This document shows, one piece after another, positions 35,339 through 45,730 of a stretch of 64,000 nt of DNA. Source of the stretch: Cadophora sp. MPI-SDFR-AT-0126 (Eukaryota; Ascomycota; Leotiomycetes; Helotiales; Ploettnerulaceae); the NCBI GenBank assembly GCA_020747065.1, contig JAGMVK010000002.1, positions 1,116,001-1,180,000 of the forward strand, in the 5' to 3' direction. Numbering within the stretch: position 1 is the first letter of the stretch; the number at the start of each line of letters is the position of its first letter. The translations under genes were made by a program, and so were the position numbers. Below the pieces are notes generated by a model that was not told where the DNA came from, searched no databases, and worked only from the letters and a program-made list of their open reading frames with translations.

Positions 35339-36019
35339 TCAATCTTGTACAATCCTCGTCATCCTCACCTCAGGCTCAACCCAGCCCTCGAAGTACCCCG
35401 CCTGATGTAACTCATTCAGCGTCCCGTAAAGATCTCTCACACTTTCCAAGACGAGAGAATCTTCGGGATATGTCGCATCGCAAATAGCCAGTCTTCTATC
35501 ATTCAAGTCCTGTCCCTTCCCTCCAACATCCTGTGTCTGCTCCTCATTATTTGCCGGATAGTCGGTGCTCGTCAAGACAACATTGACCACAGTCATGCCT
35601 TCGACACCGGTATTAGGATGAAAGATCTTGAAGCGCAAATCATTCGAAAGCAGCTCTGGTCTTGGTGCCGGTTGTCGCCAGAAAGTGTCTTCAACTGCCA
35701 AGTGCTTGATGGTATTCTTGAAACCCGGCTCGATCCAATCCTCGAAGTTTTTGAGAAGTATAGACTCGTTGTCTAAGAAGAGTGTAGAGTCGACAGCTAC
35801 ATTGGCATAGAGAGATATGGGGTATTCGAAGAGGGAGTGTGCGATGTTTTTGAAGAAGCGGGTGTAGACTTTGAGATAGGTGGTTCGAGAGTCTCGAGAG
35901 GCTGCAAGAGCGCCCATGGGTCGGCGAGGGAGTAAAGCTGGTTTGTCTGAAATCGACAGCTCCCAAATTCGAAGCTGAAGCTCGCCGGCAAGGAGAGGAA
36001 AGAGGGTGAAAGTGGCCAT
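35339..36019 (-). CDS. 2EXR-family protein (trio member 1)
   Basis: A single exon of 226 residues begins MATFTLFPLLAGELQLRIWE, the 2EXR start. The usual C-R-E-S-R element appears as S-R-D-S-R. It shares with the 36391 and 44447 genes P-I-S-L-Y-x-N, D-x-W-I/L-x-P, I-K-H-L-A-V-E, and L-R-F-K-I-F-H-P-N-T-G before a V-V-L-T strand. The C terminus is R-I-V-Q-D. The function is unknown. It lies 371 bp downstream of the next 2EXR gene in the same orientation, so the pair is a tandem duplicate. Confidence 0.8.
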   Translation of the reverse strand: MATFTLFPLLAGELQLRIWELSISDKPALLPRRPMGALAASRDSRTTYLKVYTRFFKNIAHSLFEYPISLYANVAVDSTLFLDNESILLKNFEDWIEPGFKNTIKHLAVEDTFWRQPAPRPELLSNDLRFKIFHPNTGVEGMTVVNVVLTSTDYPANNEEQTQDVGGKGQDLNDRRLAICDATYPEDSLVLESVRDLYGTLNELHQAGYFEGWVEPEVRMTRIVQD

Positions 36020-36390
36020 GTTGGACTTCTGGGATGCTTTTGAGCGAATTGTATTTTGAAGAGACGGCCATGCACCGAGGGGACGGAAAGTGGGTGAGAT
36101 CTGTTGCTGTGTGTCAGAGTTGAAAAGGGGTATTTATGGGAAATCACGCAGACCAGGTTCGAAATTAGAACCACTGCCTGATAGGCCATAGCATCCTTGC
36201 CGTAGACGTGCGCTTCCTGGACTTATTCGCCCAGTCCTGATGGTCTTTGTCTGTGCATAATAGAGGGGGCGGGGTAGTAAGACGGCCGCAAGTCCTGCAA
36301 AGTCCGGAGCATCGCTACTCTAGAATAGCACAGGAAAGAGGCCTACAAGAGGATACTTGAGACAACATAACGGCCATCCTACAGGTGCGT
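36020..36390. other. Spacer between two tandem 2EXR genes
   Basis: The spacer is 371 bp. It presumably holds the promoter of the downstream minus-strand copy. No distinct motif was recognised. Confidence 0.55.
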
Positions 36391-37080
36391 TCAGTCGTAG
36401 ATAATCCTGCCTATATTTATCTCTGGCAAGACTCGCCCTGGCATATTCTGGGCGATATCATGGAACACCTTTGAGTCCTCCAGTTCTACAACTTTATCTG
36501 AATACTCCAACAAGATTCTCTCATCAAGAGCCGGTGGGTCTTCAAATAGATCCACTACATCATAGTCGTTGAGCACCAGTGTCATCTTTAACAACCCTTC
36601 CAGTCCAGCGAGTTTCAACCTCTGATCTTGCTCGTTGTCAAACATGCTCGATTCGTTTGCTGGATCAAGCTCTCTCCAATATTCTTTTTCTATAGCCGCG
36701 TGCTTGATTCCATTCCTTCCTCTTGCGACTGGTGTCAACCACTCATCAAGCTCTCGATCGAAGACCGCAAGGTCGTCCATCTCGGGATCGATGTAGAGGA
36801 TGTCTCGTTTGAGGTTACCGTAGAGCGAAACCGGCCACTTGATCAGATGCATGACTTGGTGCATAACTGGGTGGAAACATAGTGTAAATATTGAGAGGAA
36901 GACAGAGCGAGACTCTCGGCATGTGGTGAGGAGGGCTCGAGACGGTATTGGAGCGCGAGGGAGGAGAGAAGGTCTCTGCGAGATGGCATGTTCCCATATG
37001 TGTATTCGGAGCTCAGGTGGAAGGAAGGAGAAGGAGTGGAAGGTTGCGGCTAGGCGAGCCGTCCGCGATCGAATCGGCAT
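36391..37080 (-). CDS. 2EXR-family protein (trio member 2)
   Basis: This model starts at the ATG giving MPIRSRTARLAATFHSF and has 229 residues. The frame is open further upstream but that part is unlike the family. The signature F-L-P-P-E-L-R-I-H-I-W-E-H-A-I and C-R-E-S-R-S-V are intact. Shared trio motifs are P-V-S-L-Y-G-N, D-E-W-L-x-P, I-K-H-A-A-I-E and the C-terminal R-I-I-Y-D. It is the most divergent of the three in its middle part, where the L-R-F-x-I-F-H-P block is replaced. No function is established. Confidence 0.8.
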   Translation of the reverse strand: MPIRSRTARLAATFHSFSFLPPELRIHIWEHAISQRPSLLPRAPIPSRALLTTCRESRSVFLSIFTLCFHPVMHQVMHLIKWPVSLYGNLKRDILYIDPEMDDLAVFDRELDEWLTPVARGRNGIKHAAIEKEYWRELDPANESSMFDNEQDQRLKLAGLEGLLKMTLVLNDYDVVDLFEDPPALDERILLEYSDKVVELEDSKVFHDIAQNMPGRVLPEINIGRIIYD

Positions 37081-37480
37081 TTTAGGAATGGGAACCGTAT
37101 GCCGTTGCAATGATTCTTCAGATGTGTTTATTGTTGAAAGTGCTTGAAAGGGCAGAGGGGTTGCAGGGGCGAGAATAAGGTTACAGGCGGAAGGGCTAAA
37201 GTTTAGTGGCCGGGCGCTAAATTCCGACACCTCGGCGTCACGAACTCTAGACTTTAGGCCCTCATCTGTGTAGTAATAATTGACAGCTCCTCGGTCAATT
37301 GTCACGACAATCTTGATCACTCAGGATACTGTGTTGAGTCTGGACCGAGACAGGATTCTGTTCGCTGATCAGAAGCACACTATCTGGTATCTCTAGGCAC
37401 CGCTTACTTTCAATGCTCCCTTCACATGCCAGGTTGGCAAGTCAGGATTACTCCCTGGACCAGGCACCCAGCACCATTCA
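37081..37480. other. Spacer between a 2EXR gene and the Zn2Cys6 gene
   Basis: This 400-bp stretch lies upstream of the 2EXR gene and downstream of the regulator, both on the minus strand. No separate gene is seen. Confidence 0.55.
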
Positions 37481-39188
37481 TCAATCTAATAACCATGACA
37501 GCGCGCTCTCGACCAAAGCATCATTGCTCATTTCCTCGTCGTTTACCAATGGTTCCCGATCAGTATTCTTCGACACTCTCTCCTCGCCGAGAACAGCAGA
37601 TTGCTCCATCAAGAACTTCCACATCCAGTCATCGAGCAAGAAAGAGCTGAGTGGACTCAGCTGGCAATGATTTTGAAATGTCCGAAGACGGCCAACCTAT
37701 TTGATTGTCAGCTAGTTCTTGGATCACGTTAGAGAGCTCTTTACCGCAGAATCAATTACTGGCCAGTACCGCTTCAGCTTCATGAGAATGTCAAAGTTTG
37801 ACAAGAGGCACAACCTCGCGCTATCCACATCACCGCCACCGAGCAGCAATGTATGAAGATGAACACTGCTGCTGACTACTAAGATGTGTCCAATGATATA
37901 GTAGACCAGTTGACCACCTTTTGATGCAATCTCAGATACCATCATCGCATGCTTCTTGCACTCAAACACCAAGCGGTCATCATTCCTCGGGTCCAGGAAT
38001 GGGAAGTACAGGAGCTGTCTGTAATGATGATATCCGATATGCATGGCAAGAAACGTCTTCCCGAACCCCACCCTTCTGAAATATTCAAAATTCTCAGAGC
38101 TATACTTCAATACAGGCGGCAGTTCATACTCCCATCTGTCTAATCGATTGGCGAGCCTGTTAACCTCATCCATTTGAGTAGCGAGCGTTCTTCCAGTTCC
38201 TAAACGAATGATGACATCTAGGATCTCTCGAAAGAGGTCTATTGTCTTCGCCATTTGGGTCCAAATACCGTGTCGAGGTAATTTCAAACGAAGTGCAAGA
38301 AAATCTTCCTCGTCGAGTAGGAGGAGGTTCTCTGGCGGGTATTCGGCTCGAGCTGGGGCCACAGACATATCTGCAGAGCTCCATTTCCCAGTAATAACCA
38401 CAGAGAGGTATGTACGTCTGCGCAGCTCTTGATCGAGGAGACCCAAGCCTTCGGTTTCCCACAGACGAAGCGACTGGCAATGAAGTCTTGCCAGGCCAGT
38501 ACAGATGTGCTTCGCTTTCGCGTCACCTTCTCCTCCTAGATGCTGCGAGATGAGGATATAGCCCTGGACTGTTTCCAAACTGGGCTTTATCATCTCATAC
38601 TGGAGAAGCTCTAATGAAGCAGCTGCGTATGCTCGAGCATAACCTTGGGCATCATTTCGGAAATACTCGTTCGTCGAAAATCTAAACATAAGCCTCAGTT
38701 TTTGGCGATTAGAGGTATTCTCACCTTGCTGAAAGGGCTATGACGGCGAACACTAGGCTTGCCGGGACCGCATGTGAGGCCAGATTGGAAACAAAGGTTG
38801 GTTCATGGAAAAGTGTATGAGGTCCATCGTGAATCAGTCGAAAATAAAGGTCCACCAGTTCATTCAGAACAGGCTTGGGAGGTAAGAGTGAGCCTGGATC
38901 GTTTGATAGATGTTTCGGTGAGGCAATGACTTCCGATTTCACAGGAGAAGTATTGTTGTTCGCTGGAACTATTGGACGATTCTTGCTACTGGTTACTGTC
39001 AAGCTGCAAGGCAAAGTTTGGTCTCTGCAGAGCTGGCAGCATCCTGAATCATCGCCTGGAATCGGGAGGCATTTCCGTTTCCGCAACCTAGAGGAGGGGT
39101 CAGCGATCTTTGTCTTAACAAACTCGACAAAAAGGGTTTCTTACCGGCAATTTCGGCAAGCATTTGACCTTCCACGCTTCTCTGACAT
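37481..39188 (-). CDS. Zn(II)2Cys6 transcription factor, divergent from the GH78 gene
   Basis: Exons 39188-39145, 39087-38725, 38681-37745 and 37696-37481 (introns of 57, 43 and 48 nt) give 519 residues. The zinc cluster is C11-x2-C14-x6-C21-x10-C32-x2-C35-x6-C42. The fungal-specific domain follows: L-V-D-L-Y-F-R-L-I-H, F-H-E-P-T-F, S-L-R-L-W, and the R-R-R-T-Y-L-S-V block. The last exon contains C-Q-L-S-P-L-S-S-F-L-L-D-D-W-M-W-K-F, a common C-terminal block of this class. It is short but complete. It shares its promoter with a GH78-like glycosidase and lies near a sugar transporter, so it probably controls them. That role is inferred from position. Confidence 0.87.
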
Positions 39189-39708
39189 GTCGAAGTCTCC
39201 TGTTGGAAAGTGAAGATGGAGACTGAGTTGTAACGGCGGGGAAATATGAGTCTGATTGGGCTGGTCCCCGCATCCGGGGCTTATGGTGGTGTAGGGGAAA
39301 AGTTTAGGCTCACCGCCCGTTTCTGCCAGTCGGATTTTGTATAGGCAGAATGAAAGCGGTGAGCCTAAACTTATTGCTTGTACCTCCGTAGACTTGGCAT
39401 TTCCCCAACCCCGCCCCTACCTGGTGCTACGTTGTGGCGTTATCCCCCACTCCTTCACCAAAACCTCAGATCCGAGACATTATTCGGGCGCGGAATACAG
39501 ATGTTCAATCACTTTTTCATCGAGCCAAGTAGTAAGTGGAGAAGACAATGGAGAAATTATTTATTAAGGTGGACGCAAGTGGCACACTCGGTGCAGGAGA
39601 TACCGACCTCTCTGAGAGGAGCTAGTATGCAAAGCTGTACTTGGATCGGGCTCCCATTTTCTTGATCAGCCTTGATAACTTGCGACCAAAGGAGGAAAGA
39701 AAATCATT
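39189..39708. promoter_or_regulatory. Divergent promoter, regulator and GH78 gene
   Basis: These 520 bp lie between two start codons pointing away from each other. They contain the large inverted repeat at 39300-39372 and an AT-rich TTATTTATTAA stretch near 39557 that could serve as the TATA region of the rightward gene. Confidence 0.5.
39300..39372. promoter_or_regulatory. Perfect 17-bp inverted repeat with nested arms, candidate operator
   Basis: AAGTTTAGGCTCACCGC (39300-39316) is repeated exactly as its reverse complement at 39356-39372. Inside lies a second inverted pair, TTCTGCC (39321-39327) and GGCAGAA (39344-39350), around a 16-nt centre. It is 112 bp from the regulator start and 337 bp from the GH78 start. 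No flanking target-site duplication was recognised. A binding site for a dimeric Zn2Cys6 factor is plausible; a small foldback element is the alternative. Confidence 0.6.
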
Positions 39709-41807
39709 ATGATGGGGGAAGCATTCATCAGGAGACCGTCAAGATCAACCGAAGGCGTTCAACCAGCTTTCGCTGGCCCCTGGGATCGATACAATTTCTC
39801 ACCAGAATCGCGGACACAGTACCCCGTTCGCATATTCCGTACAACTGGTCATGTTGAAAACGAGGCAAACCTGTTGGACTTTCAAAGCACAGTCATCTGT
39901 GCTTTACCAACAACGAACGGTCATGTCCCGGGCGACCTGTACTCTTCGATGACGCTCGACTTTGGCAAAGAAGTTTGTGGCCCAGTGACAATCCGCAGTG
40001 GACCAGCATCAACTCATCAAACGGCTGCCCTTTCGTACGCTGAAAGCTCGCAGTGGGTTGGTTTTGACAGTGACGATGCATCTTCTTTACGACCTTCCGT
40101 GTCCGATGGGCATTTGGAATTCCAGATTGGGCCGAATGAAACGTACACTGTCCCTTTGGAGAAGCAGAGGGGCGGCTACCGATATCTCACCATTTTTACA
40201 AAGACTACTGATGCAATTCTGGATATCAAAGAAGTTTCGGCACATTTCACATCCATGCCTCATTGGAACAACCTCAAGGCATATCCGTCGTATTTTTACT
40301 GCAACGACGAACTACTCAACCGCCTATGGTATGCATCGGCATATACCAACCAGCTTTCCACGTTAGCCAAGGACCAGTCGCGTCGGTGCGACCTCGACTC
40401 TGGCTGGTTAACCAACGCTGTCTGCTGCACGTCTGGCGAGACAGTCATCACTGATGCTCCTCGAAGAGACCGAACAGTGTGGGCTGGAGATTTGGCCATC
40501 GTTCTTTGGTCACAGTTTGTGACTATCGGAGACTCCATATCCATGCGTAATGCATTGGACACGCTCTTCGATGTCCAGAGTAAAGAGGGCCAATTTCCTT
40601 GGGCAGGACCTCCGATTTGTCACGACAGCGTCAGCGAACTGGCAAAATCAGAAGAGTGGCCATATATGTCGGATTCTTATCATCTTTGGACAATGCTTGT
40701 TTCCCGACATTTTTACCATTTGACAGGTGATTTGACCTGGCTGAAGAGCAAATGGAGTAAAATCATGTTGGGAATGGAGCTAGCAACTTCAAGGGTCTGT
40801 TTACACCTCTTTATCTTCCTCTCCCTTGCTGACCATGTTAGTTTCGGTCTGAAGAGGGACTTTACTACTGTGCAGGAGTACTGGATTGGGGGCGTGTGTC
40901 AGTCAAAGGATACAACCTCTCTTGTAACATTCTCTTCCATGAAACCCTGGTCAACCTGGCACCTCTAGCTCAACTACTGGGCAATTCGGGTATTGCCAGA
41001 GAGTGGCTAGTACTGGCTGAGACACTCAAACCAAACGTGGAAAAGTTCTGGGACCCTGCCAAGGGACTTTACATCGACAACTTGAACTCGCCAGATCTGC
41101 ATCCACAGGATGGAAACTCGTTGGCTTGTTGGTTCGGTGTTGCGGATCTTGATCGAGCTGCGACCATCACGACAAACCTGAAGAAGAGATGGGGTCCATA
41201 TGGCCCAATCAATCCCGAATGCTCGGGGCCCGTGTCGCCGTTCATATCAGGATTCGAATTACAGGCTCTTATGCGTGCCAACAAGATGAATGATGCTCTC
41301 CAAATGATCCGTACCGCTTGGGGATGGATGCTTAACAACCCGGCCAGTACCGGCAGCACGATCTTAGAGGCATGGGGAGGAGATGGCCAGCTCACGTATC
41401 CCTTTTACAAAGACAAGCCTAGCTACATCTCTCACTGTCATCCATTTTCCACGGGACCAGTTTTGGTGATGACTTTCGAACTGCTTGGTCTCAACATCAT
41501 AGAAGCTGGAGGTACTGCGTGGGAGTTCAGACCATCGCCTGGAGATTTGGAATATTGCGAAGGTGGCTTTACAGGCGTCTATGGAAAGTATTCGGCTGGA
41601 TGGAAGAAGGAGAGGAAGAACGGTGGTATCGTTTTTACTTGCTGGGTGGACACTCCGGAGGGAACGATTGGAAGAGTGAGAGCTCCTAATGGAGCAGGAA
41701 GGGCTGTCTCAATGAATGGGAACAATGTGAAGAGCTCGTTCTCTGACGGTTACCAATGGGTTGATAGCGTGAAAGGAGGCAGACGCCACGATTTCATAAT
41801 ACTGTAA
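39709..41807 (+). CDS. Intracellular GH78-like alpha-L-rhamnosidase (six-hairpin glycosidase)
   Basis: Exons 39709-40794 and 40842-41807 give 683 residues. The 47-nt intron has a weak donor (GTCTGT) but a good branch site and acceptor, and it restores G-L-Y-Y-C-A-G-V-L-D-W-G-R. There is no signal peptide. A beta-rich N-terminal part precedes the (alpha/alpha)6 barrel. The barrel carries D249-A-P-R-R-D-R-T-V-W-A-G-D, matching the GH78 pattern D-x-P-x-R-D-x3-W-x-G-D, then L-E-A-W-G and S-H-C-H-P-F-S-T-G-P. A C-terminal beta domain ends the protein. Family members release L-rhamnose from plant glycosides or pectin fragments. Cytosolic action would need an uptake carrier, which the sugar transporter downstream could supply. 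Specificity for rhamnose is not proven by sequence. Confidence 0.82.
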
Positions 41808-42395
41808 TCTAGATCAGCGTCATCAAATTTAGCTGGATTTACACAAAAACATTGAGTTCCGCATGAAACCTAGTAGGAGGTAATGCTGTGATCTGACAAT
41901 GGCTTTGTCATGCAGTAGAGATGGAGATGAATGACACGGGTGTTGCAAAAGACCTGACAACATGACTCGACAAGTTTTCATCATGCCAAGCAGTGTTGAG
42001 TCCCTCTCCACATCCCAGCTTCGGTAGCGAGCGAACCCCTGAGACGACAAAGTCCGCAATGCGGCGAACCAGCCTATCACACCGCAAGATCTCCGCAGGC
42101 CACCCCCTAGTCTTCCCCGCCGCCAAGGCGAAAACAACCTCCAGACCCCGACGCTTCCCCAGGATCAAATTCTCACTTCACGACATCACACATTCAGGTG
42201 TTCAATGATGGTGGCTCGATTCCTCGTCCTCGGGTCAACTCACGACGTGTGGCGCTCGCAGTGTGCAGTCACTCTCCTCGTCCTGAACCGTGCACTGTAT
42301 GGTTGATGAAGATATAAGGAGGAGCATTCCCCTCCTGAGACCTGAAGACATCACATAAGAACAGAGATATCGAGCACCACTACAATACCGCGATC
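41808..42395. other. Intergenic promoter region of the sugar transporter
   Basis: No gene is seen. A GATATAAGG TATA-like box lies near 42310, about 85 bp before the start codon. The 17-bp repeat arm of the divergent promoter was looked for by eye and not found. Confidence 0.5.
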
Positions 42396-44138
42396 ATGAA
42401 TTCATACGTTCTCCTTATTGCCCTTGTGGTAGCTACTGGAGGTTTTGTGTTCGGGGTTGACTCTGGTAAGTCTCCTACTTAGGTTCGTTCCTGTTCCTCG
42501 GAAGCTTGTCGTTAACTCCTTGAAGGCATCATAGCAACAACACTCGGACACAAAACATTTGCTGTCTACATGTATGGCCCATCGGCCAAAAATGCATCAT
42601 TGACAGGTAAGCCTTTTTCGGGACCTTTGACAAAGATGGGTTAATTTTGACGAAGTTTAGGCGCGATTGTCTCGCTTTACAACGCTGGCCAAGCTATGGG
42701 TACCTTTATCACCGGGTATAGCGCAGATAGGTTCAGTCGAAGATGGACCATATGCGCCGCAGGCATGATGGGTAAGAACAAGGCTCAATATCCAACCTTT
42801 TGAAAGTCACTGATAAGTCCAGCTACCTTTGGAGCAGCTTTACAAACGGCGGCGCAGAATGTCGGCATGATGATCGCCGGCAGATTCTTTGCTGGTCTCG
42901 CATGTGGCATGATCCTTGCTGTCGTACCAGTCTATATCGCTGAAGTTTCTCCTCCCAAGAATAGAGGCTTCATCGTTGGTCTACAAGGCATGATGATCTC
43001 CATAGGCTTCATGGTTGCGAATTGGATAGGCTATGCAGGTGGCTATGCTTCTGGCAATGCTCAATGGAGGATCCCTCTCGCTATGCAGATGCCCGGAGCT
43101 ATTCTACTTTCCATCGGTTGCTTCTTCATTCCGTATACTCCTCGTTGGCTGGTTGGAAAGGAAAGGTACGATGAAGCCAAAGCAGGTAAGGAGTATGCCC
43201 CAGTGCCGTGAGATGGATGATCGCTAATATAGACAGTCATGATTCGCCTCCACGGAGAACAGACAGAAGATTTTCTGGCACAAGAATTCACCCAGATTCA
43301 CGACCAGATCATCCTCGAAAACGAGGGACGGAATACCGGATTAGTTTCTTCAATTTGCAAGCTCTTCTCTAGGCAATACTTCCGCCGCACTGCTACTGCT
43401 TGTTTCATTCTCATGATGGGCCAGCTCAGTGGGTCTACCGTCATACAAAATTACCAGAGCATTTTCTACGCTGCTGTTGGATATACTGGCCGCACAGGAC
43501 TTCTCATTTCTGGCATCTACGGTTTCATGGGAGTTTTTGGGCAGATTGCGTATCTGGCATTCGTAGCAGATAAGTGGATGCGGACTCGAACACTCTGTAA
43601 GTCCTACCAACTTCAAGACAATAAACATTCCGTTGGCTAACATCCAGCAGGGATTGGATCTGGCTTTCTTTGCGTCATGATCAGTATTATCATGGCACTT
43701 TCCGCTGAATTTGGAGCCGGAACAACCGATCAATCTGGACCTCGAGCAGCAATCGCCTTCATCTTCATCTACTCCTTCGGCTATGCCCTATTCTTCAACG
43801 CTATGGTTTGGGTTGTGCCTGTAGAATTGTTTCCATTCTTCCTCCGATCCAAAGGACTCGGCCTGGCCGTCTTCTCGAAAGCCGTCGTTGCAATTGTTCT
43901 TGCCCAGATTACTCCGATCGCCATCGAACACGTTCATTGGAGGTACTACTCCTTATTCATCGCTTCAAATTTTGCTGCAGGCTTGATATATTACTTTTTC
44001 TTGCCTGAGACCAAGGGGAAAAGTCTAGAGGAGATTGCGGAGCTGTTTGGAGATGCATTGGCGACGGAACAGTTGGAGGATATTGATACTAGTGGGAAGG
44101 AGGGAATGCATCCTACTAAGCATGTGGAGAGCGCTTGA
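42396..44138 (+). CDS. MFS sugar transporter
   Basis: Six exons (42396-42465, 42526-42606, 42661-42771, 42823-43185, 43237-43596, 43651-44138) give 490 residues. Sugar-porter signatures are present: G-G-F-V-F-G-V-D-S-G-I in helix 1, GRFFAGLACGM then P-V-Y-I-A-E-V-S-P-P-K-N-R-G after helix 4, and the C-terminal P-E-T-K-G-K-S-L-E-E-I. The cytosolic loop between helices 6 and 7 is of normal length. The N terminus before helix 1 is almost absent. It probably imports a mono- or oligosaccharide by proton symport. Its position next to a GH78-like enzyme suggests L-rhamnose or a rhamnoside as substrate, which is inference. Confidence 0.88.
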
Positions 44139-44446
44139 ATGAAGCAAGGAAAAACGTCCACTGTGGTTGGTCGAAACGCTCTGTCTAAACAGAAGATGAT
44201 GGAAAGATCTATAAACAGGCTCAAAGCGGGCTACAATTCATAAATTTACAAATGAGATAATGGGTCGCATTACCAAACGCTCACCTCTTTCCATGTTCGC
44301 TTGTTTCTCTATGTATATCTTACTGAAAATCAAAGCAACGCCCTCATAACATAGAATCGTATACACTTGACGCTTGGGGACACGAAATACCAAACACCAT
44401 ACTTGTGCATCTCTTGCTGGCCAGTAATAACCAGTCATCTCGATCG

Positions 44447-45142
44447 CTAGTCCACCACGATCCTCGCAAACCTCAACTCCGGCTCCCTCCACCCTTGATT
44501 AAGCTTCATACCATTCAACCTTCCCAATGTCTTCAATACATCCCTTACATCCCCACCAATTTTCTTATCCTCCAAGAAAACCTCCTCACACTCCATCAAC
44601 CTCCTGTCATCCGCACGCCTCCTGTCCCTATCCCTCCCCATTCCATGATTCCCTCCCCCAACCAACACCGCACCCGTCAACACCAGCGTCAAAACATCCA
44701 ACCCGCACAGCCCAGCACCAGGATGAAATATCATGAACCTCAAATCTCCACCTGCTTCCAACACCGCGCCTCCCCGCCTCGCATATTTCATCTTCCACAT
44801 TTCATCCTGCACAGCGAGATGTGTGATTCCTCCCCTCCGTTCCGGTATAATCCAATCGCTGAAATCGGCAGTCAGGGTGTTGATGTCATCTAGGTATAAT
44901 GTGTCATCGAGTGCAGGATTTCCGTATATAGAGATGGGATGTGTGAAGAGGGACCTCGCAGATGCAGAGAAGAAGGGTACGAAGGTCTTGGTGTGGACGG
45001 AGCGGGATTCGCGACATGCGGTGCGGCAGCTATCTGCTGTGTAGGTGCGGGGGAGGAGGGCTTTGTTTTGTGGGATTGCAAATTCCCAGATTTTTAGGCG
45101 GAGCTCGGTTGGAAGGAGGGGGAATAATTGGAAGGAGTCCAT
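44447..45142 (-). CDS. 2EXR-family protein (trio member 3)
   Basis: This single exon of 231 residues starts at MDSFQLFPLLPTELRLKIWE. An ATG ten codons upstream (45172) is an alternative. C-R-E-S-R-S-V is intact, and the trio motifs P-I-S-I-Y-G-N, D-W-I-I-P, I-T-H-L-A-V-Q and L-R-F-M-I-F-H-P-G-A-G follow. The product ends G-W-R-E-P-E-L-R-F-A-R-I-V-V-D. That end closely matches W-V-E-P-E-V-R-x-T-R-I-V-Q-D of the 35339 gene, so the two are recent paralogs although about 8 kb of other genes separate them. Function unknown. Confidence 0.82.
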   Translation of the reverse strand: MDSFQLFPLLPTELRLKIWEFAIPQNKALLPRTYTADSCRTACRESRSVHTKTFVPFFSASARSLFTHPISIYGNPALDDTLYLDDINTLTADFSDWIIPERRGGITHLAVQDEMWKMKYARRGGAVLEAGGDLRFMIFHPGAGLCGLDVLTLVLTGAVLVGGGNHGMGRDRDRRRADDRRLMECEEVFLEDKKIGGDVRDVLKTLGRLNGMKLNQGWREPELRFARIVVD

Positions 45143-45730
45143 TGTGACAGTCACTTGTTGGGTGTTTAGCATGGTGGTTCTGGCATTTTGAAGATAAACT
45201 GTTGATGGAGTGGTTTGATGGCGGGGTACATTTCGCACTAAGAAGCTGGCCTGGCTTCGGTAAATTTGTGGAGGCATTAAGCGATCATAACAAAACATGA
45301 GGGAAAGTGAGGGAAAGCAAATCGGAATAGTGGTAGAGAAGAGAAGGGAAGATAGACCGGATTTCGGGGGAAATGAAGCAGATCTCGGTCGCAAGCTTCT
45401 GATGTGGAATGCAATAAAGCGGCGATGAAGCTCGTGAGAGCCTTCAGCGCAAGCTTTATCCTGTGGCCAGCCTCAAGGACGCTGTGAAACTTCGATGAAT
45501 TCAAGAGGGCCCAATACCTTTGCTCTCATGCCTCTTGATTCATTCTGCGAGCGTGTCTTCGCGGTCAAGGGCCAGGAAGCGTATAATCCAGCATTACCGG
45601 AAAAGTTCCTAGTTCATCATACGGTGGATCTCATCTATGGAGCACATAAATATATTGTTTGAGCTCAAGGATTCTGATTAGGTATATATGCTGTAAAATT
45701 TCAATTATTTTGAACAATCCAGAAGAAGAT
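45143..45730. other. Intergenic, no gene seen
   Basis: This stretch separates a leftward 2EXR gene from the rightward interrupted gene. Nothing distinctive was recognised. Confidence 0.55.
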
